A DNA stretch of 64,000 nt from Synechococcales cyanobacterium bin59.metabat.ball.084 (GTDB lineage: Bacteria > Cyanobacteriota > Cyanobacteriia > Cyanobacteriales > Chamaesiphonaceae), in assembly GCA_013297675.1 (NCBI GenBank), contig JAAFHZ010000002.1, positions 42,654-106,653 on the forward strand, written 5' to 3'. Positions within the stretch are counted from its first letter, which is position 1, and each line of letters begins with the position of its first letter. Shown piece after piece: positions 53,607-63,091 of this stretch. A program made the translations under genes and the position numbers. Below the pieces are notes generated by a model. The model made no database searches. It saw only the letters and a program-made list of their open reading frames with translations, and was not told the DNA's origin.

Positions 53607-54293
53607 ATGGTGATTCAGAAAATGATCAAGTCAGTTATTTTCGATTTAGATGGCACCTTGCTCGATCGCGATGCATCCGTTGAGCAATTTGTTTCAGTGC
53701 AGCATGATCGGCTGAATGAGCATTTAAAGCACATTCCCAAAAGTGCATACATGGCAAAATTTATCGAGCTAGATTGCCATGGTCATGTTTGGAAAGACCA
53801 GGTTTATCAAACTCTGGTAACAGAATTTTCTATTGAGACAATTAGCTGGCAACTGTTACTTGCAGATTATGAAATACAATTTCAGTGCCACTGCATTCCA
53901 TTTCCATTCCTCACCGAAATGTTAGACGAATTGAAACAGCAGGGCTATTTACTGGGCATCATTACCAATGGTCGAGGCCAATTTCAAGCTCGTGCCATTG
54001 ATGGATTGGGGATTCGAGACTACTTTGATGCTATCCTCATTTCTGAAATCGAACAAGTCCGGAAACCGCAAGTAGAGATTTTTCAGCGGGCAATCGATCG
54101 ATTGGGCGTATTAGCATCAGAGAGCATTTTTGTTGGCGATCACCCCGAAGCCGATATTGCTGGAGCAAAAAGTGCCATGATGAAAACCATTTGGAAGCGT
54201 AATTCATTGTGGGCAGCAGCAACAGAAGCCGATGCGATCATCGATGAACTGAATGAAATTCCTGCGATTCTGGGGCAGTTCAATAGCTATTGA
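53607..54293 (+). CDS. HAD-superfamily hydrolase, phosphoglycolate-phosphatase-like
   Basis: 228 residues from the ATG at 53607; the ATG at 53622 is equally possible and puts the catalytic motif at residue 8. Motifs: FDLDGTLLDRDA (nucleophile Asp), LLGIITNGRGQFQA, Lys in VRKPQVEIF and VGDHPEADIAGA. A C1-capped HAD phosphatase, substrate uncertain. A hairpin at 54303 follows. Confidence 0.88.
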   Translation: MVIQKMIKSVIFDLDGTLLDRDASVEQFVSVQHDRLNEHLKHIPKSAYMAKFIELDCHGHVWKDQVYQTLVTEFSIETISWQLLLADYEIQFQCHCIPFPFLTEMLDELKQQGYLLGIITNGRGQFQARAIDGLGIRDYFDAILISEIEQVRKPQVEIFQRAIDRLGVLASESIFVGDHPEADIAGAKSAMMKTIWKRNSLWAAATEADAIIDELNEIPAILGQFNSY

Positions 54294-54302
54294 CGGCCAG
54301 CT

Positions 54303-54326
54303 ATCCGAAAGTTTGGTTTTTCGGAT
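54303..54326 (+). terminator. likely terminator of the HAD gene
   Basis: ATCCGAAA (54303-54310) pairs with TTTCGGAT (54319-54326) around an 8-base loop. No T run follows, so the call is tentative. Confidence 0.5.
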
Positions 54327-54376
54327 CTCTCGTGAAAGATTGCCAGAATTAGAGTGTTATTCCTAGTCTTTGTAAG

Positions 54377-54406
54377 ATGAACACCACCATATATGGTGGT
54401 GTTCAT
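54377..54406. repeat. perfect 30-base palindrome
   Basis: The half-site ATGAACACCACCATA is followed directly by its reverse complement with no spacer. It has no T run. It lies between a plus-strand gene and a minus-strand gene that converge here; possible dyad operator or cruciform. Confidence 0.75.
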
Positions 54407-54494
54407 GGGAATTTTGGAAAAGCCGAAAGCTTTTAACAAGAATCGTCAAAAGTAAGAAATTCACAACACCTTTGAAGATTTTTGGGTGCTGAAT

Positions 54495-54854
54495 TTACTT
54501 CACTTCAGCAGCGGGAAAAGTGGTGACTTTACCTTTTTTAACTGCAACAACTACGTCGAAGTCAGCACAGTAAGCAAAAGTAATATTATTGGCTTTGTTA
54601 TATAAAGTAACAATCATGCCTGCTCCACCAGGTTGAACACCCAATGGGGCTAGATCACCAAAGAAAAACCGCCTTAGTTGATCTCCGTTACCAAATACAC
54701 CTTTGTTTTTAGTAACTAAGTCAATTTTTTGTTGGGAGGTTAATCCAGTAGCATCTTTGCCTTCAGCAGCATGAGCGGGAGTGATTGATGGAATAGTACT
54801 TAATGAACCAAAAGTAACCATAGCAGCAATCATTATCGCAGAACGAAATTTCAT
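54495..54854 (-). CDS. secreted hypothetical protein
   Basis: 119 residues. Signal peptide about 1-29 with cleavage after AHA. The mature part has LTSQQKIDLVTKNKGVFGNG, FFFGDLAPLGVQPGGAGMIV and FAYCADFDVVVAVKKGKVTT. Family unknown. Faces the palindrome at its 3' end. Confidence 0.65.
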   Translation of the reverse strand: MKFRSAIMIAAMVTFGSLSTIPSITPAHAAEGKDATGLTSQQKIDLVTKNKGVFGNGDQLRRFFFGDLAPLGVQPGGAGMIVTLYNKANNITFAYCADFDVVVAVKKGKVTTFPAAEVK

Positions 54855-55215
54855 CTTGGATCTCTCTAAAATTTATGCACAGTGGAAAAATGTTAGCAAC
54901 TCTGAGTCGCTTGATTTATTTACAACCTCAGTATCAGATCGGATTTAAAGACCGGCAAAAAACTCCCAGTCACTGACCAGGAGACCGTTCAGAGCTAAGG
55001 TGAATGCTATAATAGTTGAATAGTATACATCTTAGTGCAATGAACTGTATATTTATATGGTCAACGGGATCAACTAGAATCGGGGACAAAACTTTAATCT
55101 CTGGAGTGGCATTTCATCAGTGAGCAGAGCTAGAAATATCTTGGATCACCTTGCTTTTGCGGTTAAATCCTTTCTTCTCCGTCATCACTTAGCTTTTATC
55201 ATAGTAGCGAGCAAT
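54855..55215. other. intergenic region between divergent genes
   Basis: About 360 bases. An extended -10 like TGCTATAAT spans 55006-55013 on the plus strand and may belong to the pabC promoter, with no good -35. No ORF is convincing; a weak frame from 55120 leads into pabC but lacks family similarity. Confidence 0.35.
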
Positions 55216-56025
55216 ATGGGTTATTGGTATCAGGGACAGTGGCATAATTTTCTAAATTTACAAATCGCTTACGATGATCCGGGTTTACTCTACGGTGCCA
55301 CAGTCTTTACCACCTGCCGAGTTTATGAAAAATCCCTACATCATCCCCTTACCTTATGGTCAGCACATCAAGCAAGATTCACGAATAGCTTGATATCTCT
55401 GGGCTGGACTTTGCCGACTTGGGAGCAAGTGGAGCAAGGAATTTATCAAGTAATCCAGCATTTCCCCGATCGACCAATTATCCGCGTCACCATTTTTCCC
55501 GATGGGCGAGAGCTAATCTTTGGCCGAGAGCTGCCAGCCGATCTAGCCCAGAGACAACAGCAGGGGATTGTGGCCAAAGTGGTGCAGGGCTTTGATCGAT
55601 CGATCCCCACCCATAAGACCGGTAACTACCTGGCTCCCTGGCTAGCCAAACAGCAGGTTTCCCCTGCCGCCGAAGCAATTTTGGCCGATAGAACAAGTCG
55701 CTGGTTAGAAACCAGCACCGGCAATTTATGGGGATGGGACGGAGAAAAATTTTACAGTCCAGCAATTGACAGCTTGGCGGGAATTGCCCGTGCTTATTTA
55801 GTGCAATGGCTGCAATCTCAGGGCAGAATAGTAGATGAGCAACCTTGGGATTTAGACGTGATCGATCGCTTGGTGGGTCTGGCCTACAGCAACTCTGTGG
55901 TACAGCTTGTGCCCATTCATACCGTGATTTTGGCCACTGGTACTAGGCACTATCCCCAACCTAATTTTTCCGCACTCACTCCAGCTTTTTTGGGCGATTT
56001 TACGGAAAACCGTAAAAAAACTTAG
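55216..56025 (+). CDS. pabC: aminotransferase class IV, probable 4-amino-4-deoxychorismate lyase
   Basis: 269 residues from the ATG at 55216. PLP fold-type IV: N-terminal YDDPGLLYGATVFTTCRVYE, the PLP Lys in PTHKTGNYLAPWLA, then ETSTGNLWGWDGEKFYSP and GIARAYL. Would make 4-aminobenzoate for folate; branched-chain or D-amino-acid transaminases are the alternatives. ftsH follows in the same direction after 109 bases. Confidence 0.78.
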   Translation: MGYWYQGQWHNFLNLQIAYDDPGLLYGATVFTTCRVYEKSLHHPLTLWSAHQARFTNSLISLGWTLPTWEQVEQGIYQVIQHFPDRPIIRVTIFPDGRELIFGRELPADLAQRQQQGIVAKVVQGFDRSIPTHKTGNYLAPWLAKQQVSPAAEAILADRTSRWLETSTGNLWGWDGEKFYSPAIDSLAGIARAYLVQWLQSQGRIVDEQPWDLDVIDRLVGLAYSNSVVQLVPIHTVILATGTRHYPQPNFSALTPAFLGDFTENRKKT

Positions 56026-56134
56026 GCAGAAGGTAGCGCAGGAAATGAGAGAAGCGTTAACATAAGTTAATAACAACCAAGAAAGCTTAATAATCACCCG
56101 ATTTAACAGCAGCACATTTAGGAGAAGACTCAGC

Positions 56135-57976
56135 GTGAATAAACGATGGAAGAGCGCAGGATTATACGTACTGCTGGCTATAGTAGTAATCGCCGTAGCC
56201 ACCACCTTCTTTGAGCCTCGTCCCCCAGCTCAGAAGACTGTCCAGTACAGCGAATTTATTAGTAAGGTTAAAGCACACGAAATTAGCCAAGTCGGCATCA
56301 GTTCCGACAAGACTCGGGCTGTATTCAGCAATCCTCAAGACAACGTGCGGGTGCTAGTTAGCCTGCCTAACGATCCAGGCTTGTTTGATATTTTGACCGA
56401 TAACAAAGTAGACATCGTAGTTCAGCCTCAGCCCGAAGAAAGTGTGTGGTTCAGAGCGCTCAGCACCTTGTTCTTGCCAGTGCTGCTGTTGGTTGGTATC
56501 ATCTTCCTCTTCCGTCGTGCCCAAAATGGCCCTGGTAATCAGGCCATGAACTTTGGTAAGTCTAAAGCCAGAGTGCAAATGGAGCCAAATTCTCAGGTGA
56601 CATTCAGCGATGTGGCTGGTATTGACCAAGCCAAGCTGGAACTAACTGAAGTTGTAGACTTCTTGAAAAACGCTGATCGATTCACTGCCTTGGGTGCCAA
56701 AATTCCTAAAGGCGTATTGCTAGTTGGCCCGCCTGGAACTGGTAAAACTCTGTTGGCTAAAGCTGTAGCCGGTGAAGCGGGCGTACCGTTCTTCTCCATC
56801 TCTGGTTCCGAATTCGTAGAAATGTTTGTGGGTGTGGGTGCTTCCCGCGTTCGTGATTTATTTGAACAAGCCAAGTCTCAGTCTCCTTGCATCGTATTTA
56901 TCGATGAAATTGACGCAGTTGGTCGCCAGCGCGGTGCTGGTATGGGCGGTGGTAACGATGAGCGTGAGCAAACTCTGAACCAATTGCTAACTGAAATGGA
57001 TGGCTTTGAAGGTAACACTGGCATTATTATTATTGCTGCGACCAACCGCCCAGATGTCTTAGATTCAGCGCTACTGCGTCCCGGTCGCTTCGATCGCCAA
57101 GTAGTAGTCGATCGCCCAGACTTTGCTGGTCGTTTGGAAGTAATGCAGGTTCACGCGCGGGGCAAGACTCTTTCTAAGGATGTGGATCTAGAAAAGATTG
57201 CTCGTCGGACTCCTGGTTTTACTGGCGCTGACTTGTCTAATCTGTTAAACGAAGCAGCTATTTTGGCAGCTCGGCGTAACCTTACTGAAATCTCCATGGA
57301 CGAAGTGAACGACGCGATCGATCGAATTATGGCTGGTCCCGAGAAGAAAGACCGGGTAATGAGTGAAAAGCGTAAGACTTTAGTGGCTTACCATGAAGCT
57401 GGTCACGCTTTAGTTGGTGCTTTGATGCCCGACTATGACCCCGTCCAAAAAATCAGCATCATTCCGCGCGGTCGTGCCGGTGGTTTGACTTGGTTTACTC
57501 CTAGCGAAGAAAGACTAGAATCTGGTCTATACAGCCGCTCTTATCTGCAAAATCAGATGGCTGTAGCTCTAGGTGGTCGAATTGCTGAAGAGATTATCTT
57601 TGGTGACGAAGAAGTTACGACTGGTGCTTCTAATGACTTGCAGCAAGTTGCTCGTACCGCTCGGCAGATGGTAACTCGCTTTGGCATGAGTGAGAAGCTT
57701 GGCCCAGTGGCTTTGGGTCGTCAGCAAGGCAGTATGTTTATGGGTAGAGACATCGCCAGCGAAAGAGATTTCTCGGAAGAGACTGCTTCGATGATTGATG
57801 AAGAAGTTAGCGATTTGGTGGCTGTGGCTTACCAAAGAGCAAAGGATGTCTTGGTTGGTAATAAGCATGTGCTGGATAAGCTGGCCGACATGCTGGTAGA
57901 AAAAGAGACCGTGGATTCTGAAGAGCTATCGCAGCTATTGATCGCTAGCGAAGTGAAGATGGCTCCGATCGTCTAG
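56135..57976 (+). CDS. ftsH: ATP-dependent zinc metalloprotease FtsH
   Basis: 613 residues, GTG start ([20 protein letters not shown]), AGGAGA site upstream. Two membrane helices (about 8-27 and 107-126) flank a lumenal/periplasmic domain. AAA module: Walker A GPPGTGKT near 195, Walker [12 protein letters not shown] near 252, second region of homology [20 protein letters not shown]. Protease site HEAGHAL near 417. Cyanobacterial FtsH degrades damaged D1 during photosystem II repair (family knowledge); it fits this photosynthesis-rich window. Confidence 0.97.
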   Translation: MNKRWKSAGLYVLLAIVVIAVATTFFEPRPPAQKTVQYSEFISKVKAHEISQVGISSDKTRAVFSNPQDNVRVLVSLPNDPGLFDILTDNKVDIVVQPQPEESVWFRALSTLFLPVLLLVGIIFLFRRAQNGPGNQAMNFGKSKARVQMEPNSQVTFSDVAGIDQAKLELTEVVDFLKNADRFTALGAKIPKGVLLVGPPGTGKTLLAKAVAGEAGVPFFSISGSEFVEMFVGVGASRVRDLFEQAKSQSPCIVFIDEIDAVGRQRGAGMGGGNDEREQTLNQLLTEMDGFEGNTGIIIIAATNRPDVLDSALLRPGRFDRQVVVDRPDFAGRLEVMQVHARGKTLSKDVDLEKIARRTPGFTGADLSNLLNEAAILAARRNLTEISMDEVNDAIDRIMAGPEKKDRVMSEKRKTLVAYHEAGHALVGALMPDYDPVQKISIIPRGRAGGLTWFTPSEERLESGLYSRSYLQNQMAVALGGRIAEEIIFGDEEVTTGASNDLQQVARTARQMVTRFGMSEKLGPVALGRQQGSMFMGRDIASERDFSEETASMIDEEVSDLVAVAYQRAKDVLVGNKHVLDKLADMLVEKETVDSEELSQLLIASEVKMAPIV

Positions 57977-58030
57977 TTGCTTGGGGTGTGGTTCTACGAC
58001 TCTCACCCCGCTATTTTCATCGTTAATAGA

Positions 58031-58060
58031 AGACCGATCAAGTCATGATCGGTCTTTTTT
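58031..58060 (+). terminator. intrinsic terminator of ftsH
   Basis: Perfect 10-bp stem AGACCGATCA / TGATCGGTCT (58031-58040, 58046-58055) with a 5-base loop and T run. Confidence 0.92.
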
Positions 58061-58154
58061 GATGGTTTTGAATAGGCGGTGTCAGAGATTCTCAATAACT
58101 TCAGCTTACACTATTTCTCAATATTCCTGATGACTAGATAAGGCGTGACGCTCC

Positions 58155-58571
58155 TTATGAGTGATTTTTGACACTAATTTTTTTGAGATATGGATTGAAC
58201 AAAACAGTAAGAAAATAGATGATAAATTGTAACATTACAAAAAATGCCCAAAAGACACCGTTGTACTGCCACTTCAGCAAGGATGCTATGATTACGACAG
58301 GTCCGGACACAGCCATAGAAATCCATACTGTTAGAGCTAGAGAGAACTTATACTTCTCATGGATAGAAATTTGTTTACCGCTCCAGATGCTAACTTTACC
58401 AGATTTTGCAGCAGCAGTAACAATCCAGTAAATCATCACTACTGGCAATGGCCCAAGAAGAAAAACCGGTGAGATCACCTTACACAGAACTAATAAAACA
58501 GAGAAAATGAGTGCATTGATAGTCCACTCTCCCAAAATGTACAGAATTACTTTCTTGATTTTGTTTAACAT
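58155..58571 (-). CDS. small membrane protein of unknown function
   Basis: 138 residues from the ATG at 58571, which follows an AAGGAG site. About three to four hydrophobic segments (residues 14-60 and 75-125; LIFSVLLVLCKVISPVFLLG, FSLALTVWISMAVSGPVVII). AT-rich. No recognised family. Nothing is visible in the 300 bases upstream (58572-58874). Confidence 0.6.
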   Translation of the reverse strand: MLNKIKKVILYILGEWTINALIFSVLLVLCKVISPVFLLGPLPVVMIYWIVTAAAKSGKVSIWSGKQISIHEKYKFSLALTVWISMAVSGPVVIIASLLKWQYNGVFWAFFVMLQFIIYFLTVLFNPYLKKISVKNHS

Positions 58572-58874
58572 AGTATTTTGAATACTCCTTTTGTTGTGAA
58601 AACTAGATAGTCTGAATTCTACAGCATTATTTGCTACGCTAAAGCAGTAGATATTGACTGCCATTCAAAACTTGTAATAATAAGCTACTTGAAAGACTGC
58701 GAGGAAATTCAAAAGTAAAACCTATCAAAATTCATATCTAAGATTTACCAAAACTCAATGTTGAAGATTTTTAAATTCGGAGATTACAGTCCGTATCATT
58801 TATCTAGAAGTGCTGGTGATCGATAAGGCCATCACTCCTAGATTATGAAAAATCAAACATCGAGTTGAAATAAA
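58572..58874. other. intergenic, no feature seen
   Basis: About 300 AT-rich bases between two minus-strand genes. No ORF, hairpin with T run, or repeat that I could support. Confidence 0.3.
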
Positions 58875-59738
58875 TTAGCCCAGCGTTGCTTGAGTGCTAA
58901 CACCATTAACTTGTTGAGCAATATTCATTACATCTTTAATATCTTCTTTCGATAAATCAGTTTGAGCAAGAACATCTTTAACATTTTTCAAGGAAGGATC
59001 TACTCCTTCTTCTTTTAGTCCATCGACAACTGCTTGATATCGTTGTTCAGCCAGAGAGAGAGATTCATTTAATTCATTTGAAGAAGATACCTCATTTGGC
59101 TTTTCACTGCTTTTTGATCTATCTCTAAAAGCACCTTCTCCTATACTGGAAGAACCTTTGACTAGTTTAGATTTTACAAAGTCCACATATTTTGGATCTG
59201 ATAGTAATTCGGCTAGCTTACCACTTTTTGCCATATCAGCTAACTCGGGGAGAGCTTCTCGTAGTGCTTTCATTGCTGCAGGGCTTTTTGATGCAGCTTC
59301 AAAAATCAATTTAACTGATGCCTTTGCAACTGGTCCCATTGTTTGATAAGTAGCTTTTAAGACTGCTATTGAGGCGTTCAATCCTCCAGCTAAACCTACT
59401 GAGCCAACAGTGACAGCATCTGCCCCAAGGCCAATTGCACTTAGTACAATTACAACAGGATCAACTTGTTGACCTTTAGCTGCCTTATATCCTTGAATTG
59501 CTAAATCGATCGTGTCTCCAGCAAAAGGAATAAAAGCAAGGACTCCTTTTTCTACAAATCCGAGTTTTTCATATCTGTTGATAAATCCTTGTGTAGCTGC
59601 ATCAAGCTTAACACCAATCTTTCGTGCCAAGGCTATAAAATCTCTAAGGGTAGGAATTCTGAGTGCAATTTCATTTTGATCTGCAATAGTCGGTGTGTTA
59701 GCAGTGCTTAGCGAATTCAAAGTACTTGAAGTTGTCAT
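58875..59738 (-). CDS. hypothetical protein with pre-toxin-like hydrophobic region
   Basis: 287 residues. Helical N-terminus (about 25-60), then a Gly/Ala-rich moderately hydrophobic region VLAFIPFAGDTIDLAIQGYK (about 65-85) that resembles pre-toxin (PT-TG) domains of polymorphic toxins, and an Ala/Gly-rich core. After a Ser-rich linker, the C-terminus is helical (LAEQRYQAVVDGLKEEG). No known toxin domain. Next to the VirD4-like gene (150 bases), so a secreted partner is conceivable; this is speculation. Confidence 0.5.
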   Translation of the reverse strand: MTTSSTLNSLSTANTPTIADQNEIALRIPTLRDFIALARKIGVKLDAATQGFINRYEKLGFVEKGVLAFIPFAGDTIDLAIQGYKAAKGQQVDPVVIVLSAIGLGADAVTVGSVGLAGGLNASIAVLKATYQTMGPVAKASVKLIFEAASKSPAAMKALREALPELADMAKSGKLAELLSDPKYVDFVKSKLVKGSSSIGEGAFRDRSKSSEKPNEVSSSNELNESLSLAEQRYQAVVDGLKEEGVDPSLKNVKDVLAQTDLSKEDIKDVMNIAQQVNGVSTQATLG

Positions 59739-59889
59739 TTTGCCTTTGTGAACTATTTAGTTAATGTAGTCTGTACTTAGAGTATGTCATCATATTGATA
59801 ACATCAGAAGAGATATTTAGCGTGTTTGTATTCAGCAATTTGTACAAAGTAAGATTTCGATACAGTTGTGTCTAAAACACGAATTTAAT

Positions 59890-61752
59890 CTATTGAGTTT
59901 TATGCTTTGTAAAGAGGCTATTATTTGTCGTGAGCTTGGCAGCAACACTTGTGCAAGCTTTTTTGTTTTTTTCTTCACGCTTATTAGGAATGAAGTCATT
60001 AAGGGCAATGATTCTTTTTTTGATGTCATTTGCGATGATTGGAGGGTGCTGATTTCTTTTTTTAAGCTGCTGAATAACTAAATCAAACTTACTTTCACCA
60101 TATTCTCGACGTTTGATCTCACCATCACCAACTTGCACCTTGAGTTTCACCGGAATACTCGCTTCAGTGTGATTAGCATAGGCTGGATTGATAAAAACAC
60201 AGCTTCCTGCGGGCAGCTTTAAGAATTCCTCCGGCGAAAACATTTTTTTGATTTTGTCTTGGTCGGAAGTACTATTGCTGCCGCCATCCTTGCTGTTCGA
60301 TCGACTCTTTTGCTTATACTTAATCTCCTCATCCCCTAAGTAATCTGAAAAATACTTAGCTGATTCGTATTCCCCAGGATTAAAAATAAACTTAGTATTG
60401 CAGCCAGAAAGAATTGCACGGGAAGTTTCCTTGCCATAAGCCTGCTCTAGCTGAGTCATATTTTGATAACCCAACACCCCACAAAAACCAGCCGATCGAC
60501 TCTCATTTAGCCAATTGACCAAGTTCGGCAAAGCAATGGTTGGCAACTCATCCAAAAACACTGCCAGTGGATCAATGCGTTTCTTGGCAATATTACGCAC
60601 GATAATCATATGCATCACGGTAGCCAAAATCGGACCCACAATATCGCGACGATTTTGGTCCATACCAAAAATAATCATCTGCTTACCCTCTAGGTCTAAT
60701 GGGATAGTGGAATCGCCGCAGAGACAAGGCAGAATATCGGGGGAAACAAAATTAGTAAACATCAAAGAAGCGATCGCTGCCACACTAGCTGCCGTCTTCT
60801 CCGATTCCCGCATCGACATAAACTGATCCCAGCTCGTCTTCACCCAGGGGCTGATTTCTGCTGCCTTTACTCGATCAATCAAGTCCGCAGAATCTAAAGC
60901 CAATATTTTCTGACAGGTCAAAAAATCGGGATATTTGCTGAGCTTTGCTAACTGCAATACTGCTTTGATCAACTGATCGCCAGAGAGTTGAAAGAAGGGA
61001 TCTTCGCCGCCCTTACCACCGTTGAGGCTAAAGTTTTTATTCAAGACTTTCGCAATTTGTCCCGCCGTTTCTGAATCATCAGCAGACTTCAAAAAATCCA
61101 ACAAGTTACAAGATTCACTGCCCTCAAATCCCGGGGCAAAAATTCGCACATCATAGCCCTTATTGCGGGCATAGGCGGCATGAATTTCGGCTTGGCCACC
61201 GGGGAATTTGAAGTCGTACAAGCAAATAGGAAATCCCTGGTCGATTACCGATCGAATCATCGGGTCAATCACCGAGAAAGTTTTACCACTACCGGGCGCA
61301 CCACAGACTGTTGTACCTCGCTGACCATCTGGGATAAAAATTGTATTTGCTTGAGGAGAAATTTCAAAGCGTTTAACGACCTTGCCTTGCTTTACCCGAG
61401 GGCTTTTCAGCGTACTCATAATCGGTGTATTAATCCAAGTCGTCAAGCCATCTCGCTTGCGTTCATTAATTTGTTTAATAGCCACTAGACGCGCTGCCCT
61501 TCTTTCTCTTCCACTTGCCCAGTGGGCATTAGCTGCCCCCACCTTTTTGCTTTCTCCAGACATTAGCCAGTAGCCACCCAGCCCCAGCGCCGCCAAAGTC
61601 AATAAACCTTGAGGTGTCCAGAGCTGTTGCTTGTAAGGCTCTGCCCACTGCGGCACTGCCATATCGGGCAAACTCTGAGCTTGAGCAGGTTGAACAGTGG
61701 CCATTCCCATGACCACCATAATTAGCAAGTACTTGAAAATAAAGGTTTTCAT
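59890..61752 (-). CDS. type IV secretion coupling protein, VirD4/TraG-like
   Basis: 620 residues. N-terminal signal-like helix (1-25) and a second membrane helix (about 48-64). Walker A GAPGSGKT at 151-158, LYDFKFPGGQAEIH near 178, Walker B LAVFLDELPT at 396-405, then the Gln-box-like LGYQNMTQLEQAYGKE. These ATPases feed DNA or protein substrates into a type IV secretion channel. The C-terminus is Lys/Asn-rich. No relaxase or VirB4 gene is in view. Starts 2 bases after a small ORF. Confidence 0.88.
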   Translation of the reverse strand: MKTFIFKYLLIMVVMGMATVQPAQAQSLPDMAVPQWAEPYKQQLWTPQGLLTLAALGLGGYWLMSGESKKVGAANAHWASGRERRAARLVAIKQINERKRDGLTTWINTPIMSTLKSPRVKQGKVVKRFEISPQANTIFIPDGQRGTTVCGAPGSGKTFSVIDPMIRSVIDQGFPICLYDFKFPGGQAEIHAAYARNKGYDVRIFAPGFEGSESCNLLDFLKSADDSETAGQIAKVLNKNFSLNGGKGGEDPFFQLSGDQLIKAVLQLAKLSKYPDFLTCQKILALDSADLIDRVKAAEISPWVKTSWDQFMSMRESEKTAASVAAIASLMFTNFVSPDILPCLCGDSTIPLDLEGKQMIIFGMDQNRRDIVGPILATVMHMIIVRNIAKKRIDPLAVFLDELPTIALPNLVNWLNESRSAGFCGVLGYQNMTQLEQAYGKETSRAILSGCNTKFIFNPGEYESAKYFSDYLGDEEIKYKQKSRSNSKDGGSNSTSDQDKIKKMFSPEEFLKLPAGSCVFINPAYANHTEASIPVKLKVQVGDGEIKRREYGESKFDLVIQQLKKRNQHPPIIANDIKKRIIALNDFIPNKREEKNKKACTSVAAKLTTNNSLFTKHKTQ

Positions 61753-61754
61753 GC

Positions 61755-61841
61755 TTAGTTAGAAACGCGAAGGAAAGCAAACTGATTCATATCTTTGCCA
61801 TTATTAACAATTTTGGCTTTTTGTTTGACTTGCAGTTTCAT
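61755..61841 (-). CDS. tiny ORF coupled to the VirD4-like gene
   Basis: 28 residues (start MKLQVKQKAKIVNNGKDMNQ) ending 2 bases before the VirD4-like ATG. The same frame is open ~12 codons further upstream (GIDITEYGATTLT), so it may be the end of a broken gene. No clear ribosome binding site. Low confidence. Confidence 0.25.
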   Translation of the reverse strand: MKLQVKQKAKIVNNGKDMNQFAFLRVSN

Positions 61842-61972
61842 GGTTAAAGTAGTTGCACCGTATTCTGTGATGTCAATACCGCAATACTAACTGTGCTTAC
61901 GGCAAGATGGCTAGATGAGGTATTATGCTTCATACAAAACGCTGAACCTTGATGGACAGCAACAAAAACGTA

Positions 61973-62004
61973 ATAAAAAGCCCCAGCATTAATCACTGGA
62001 GCTT
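61973..62004 (-). terminator. intrinsic terminator after the vsr-like gene
   Basis: Read on the minus strand: AAGCTCCAG, a 9-base loop, CTGGGGCTT, then TTTTATTA. It lies 42 bases past the stop at 62046. Confidence 0.8.
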
Positions 62005-62045
62005 AATTTAAAGTGTCCCGCTTTAAGTTGCTACCCTTCCTAATC

Positions 62046-62888
62046 TTAAGCAACTCGTTGTTCGATTATTGATTCTCCTGGCACTTGCCATAGATCGTAA
62101 ACATCAGCAAAAGGCTCTAACCATGCCGGACTTTGCAGCAACTCTGCACCGATCTCTGCCAATGTTTTACAGCAGCTATCTGGTGTATTGCGCACTTGAT
62201 CGGCACTGAACCTTACAACTATCCAGCCCTGATTGAGATGGTGATCATCTTCCAAAAAGCTGCCTGCTGCTACCCCTGCTACTCGTTGTGGTGTGGAGTC
62301 GATCGAAATACTGATATGCAGCCGAGAATGTTCATCAATCAGCATTAAACCAGAACCAATACCCCCATAAATTTTATTAGGAAACCAGCGGGACAAAGTA
62401 GTCATAAAAGCCGTGGGTAAACTTGCTAACTCTGCTTCATGCAAATGAGGAGTCATCGTGCGGGCTAAAATCTCTGCTACCCGCTGCCGACGGTAGCTAG
62501 ATAATCCTTCTTGAGTTTGTAATCTTTCATGGCGAGTTCGATCGAAATCAGCCTCCCATTGTTGTCGCCGAAATCGATCCATTTGTTGATGATATTCGTA
62601 CCAGCGGCTTTTATAACTAGTCTGCATTCCCCCGGCATGTGCCAGCATAAATAGAATCCCGCTAACGAACGTTGCACCACCAACTAACAAGCCCATCCAA
62701 TAGTTAGCTATTGCCCCTACTATTACCACCAAAAAAGCTTCCACACCTAAAACCCAAAAGTTAAAGCGAACCGGTGGCTGGCCAGGATTTTGTAACAAGG
62801 GCTGTGACTCAAAAACTGGCAGCGCCAGATCTGCTTGATATGCTTTTTTAACGTGGCGGGGCAGTTTAACAATAGGATATACAGACAT
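62046..62888 (-). CDS. membrane protein with C-terminal vsr/DUF559-like domain
   Basis: 280 residues. Two membrane helices (about 45-90; LGVEAFLVVIVGAIANYWMG). A charged helical linker follows (QMDRFRRQQWEADFDRTRHE). The C-terminal part (about 180-265; SRLHISISIDSTPQRVAG, GWIVVRFSADQVRNTPDSCC) follows the pattern of DUF559/vsr-type nucleases, but the usual catalytic D-x(n)-ExD is weakened. Located upstream of the VirD4-like gene on the same strand, 293 bases away, with a terminator between. Confidence 0.6.
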   Translation of the reverse strand: MSVYPIVKLPRHVKKAYQADLALPVFESQPLLQNPGQPPVRFNFWVLGVEAFLVVIVGAIANYWMGLLVGGATFVSGILFMLAHAGGMQTSYKSRWYEYHQQMDRFRRQQWEADFDRTRHERLQTQEGLSSYRRQRVAEILARTMTPHLHEAELASLPTAFMTTLSRWFPNKIYGGIGSGLMLIDEHSRLHISISIDSTPQRVAGVAAGSFLEDDHHLNQGWIVVRFSADQVRNTPDSCCKTLAEIGAELLQSPAWLEPFADVYDLWQVPGESIIEQRVA

Positions 62889-63091
62889 GCTGAGGGCTAC
62901 CGGTATTACCGGCGCGAGAGATCAAATGGAAAGCTAGCATTTTTAGGTTCCCCAAATTTCGATCGAGATTTAACGCTGTCTGGACAATTATCAAAAAATT
63001 ACTGAGATGGTTTCCAAAATCAATGACATGAAAGATGCAGCATGTGCTTGGGTACTCTAGAAACTAAGCATCCCAAAGCCAGGAAAAACTT

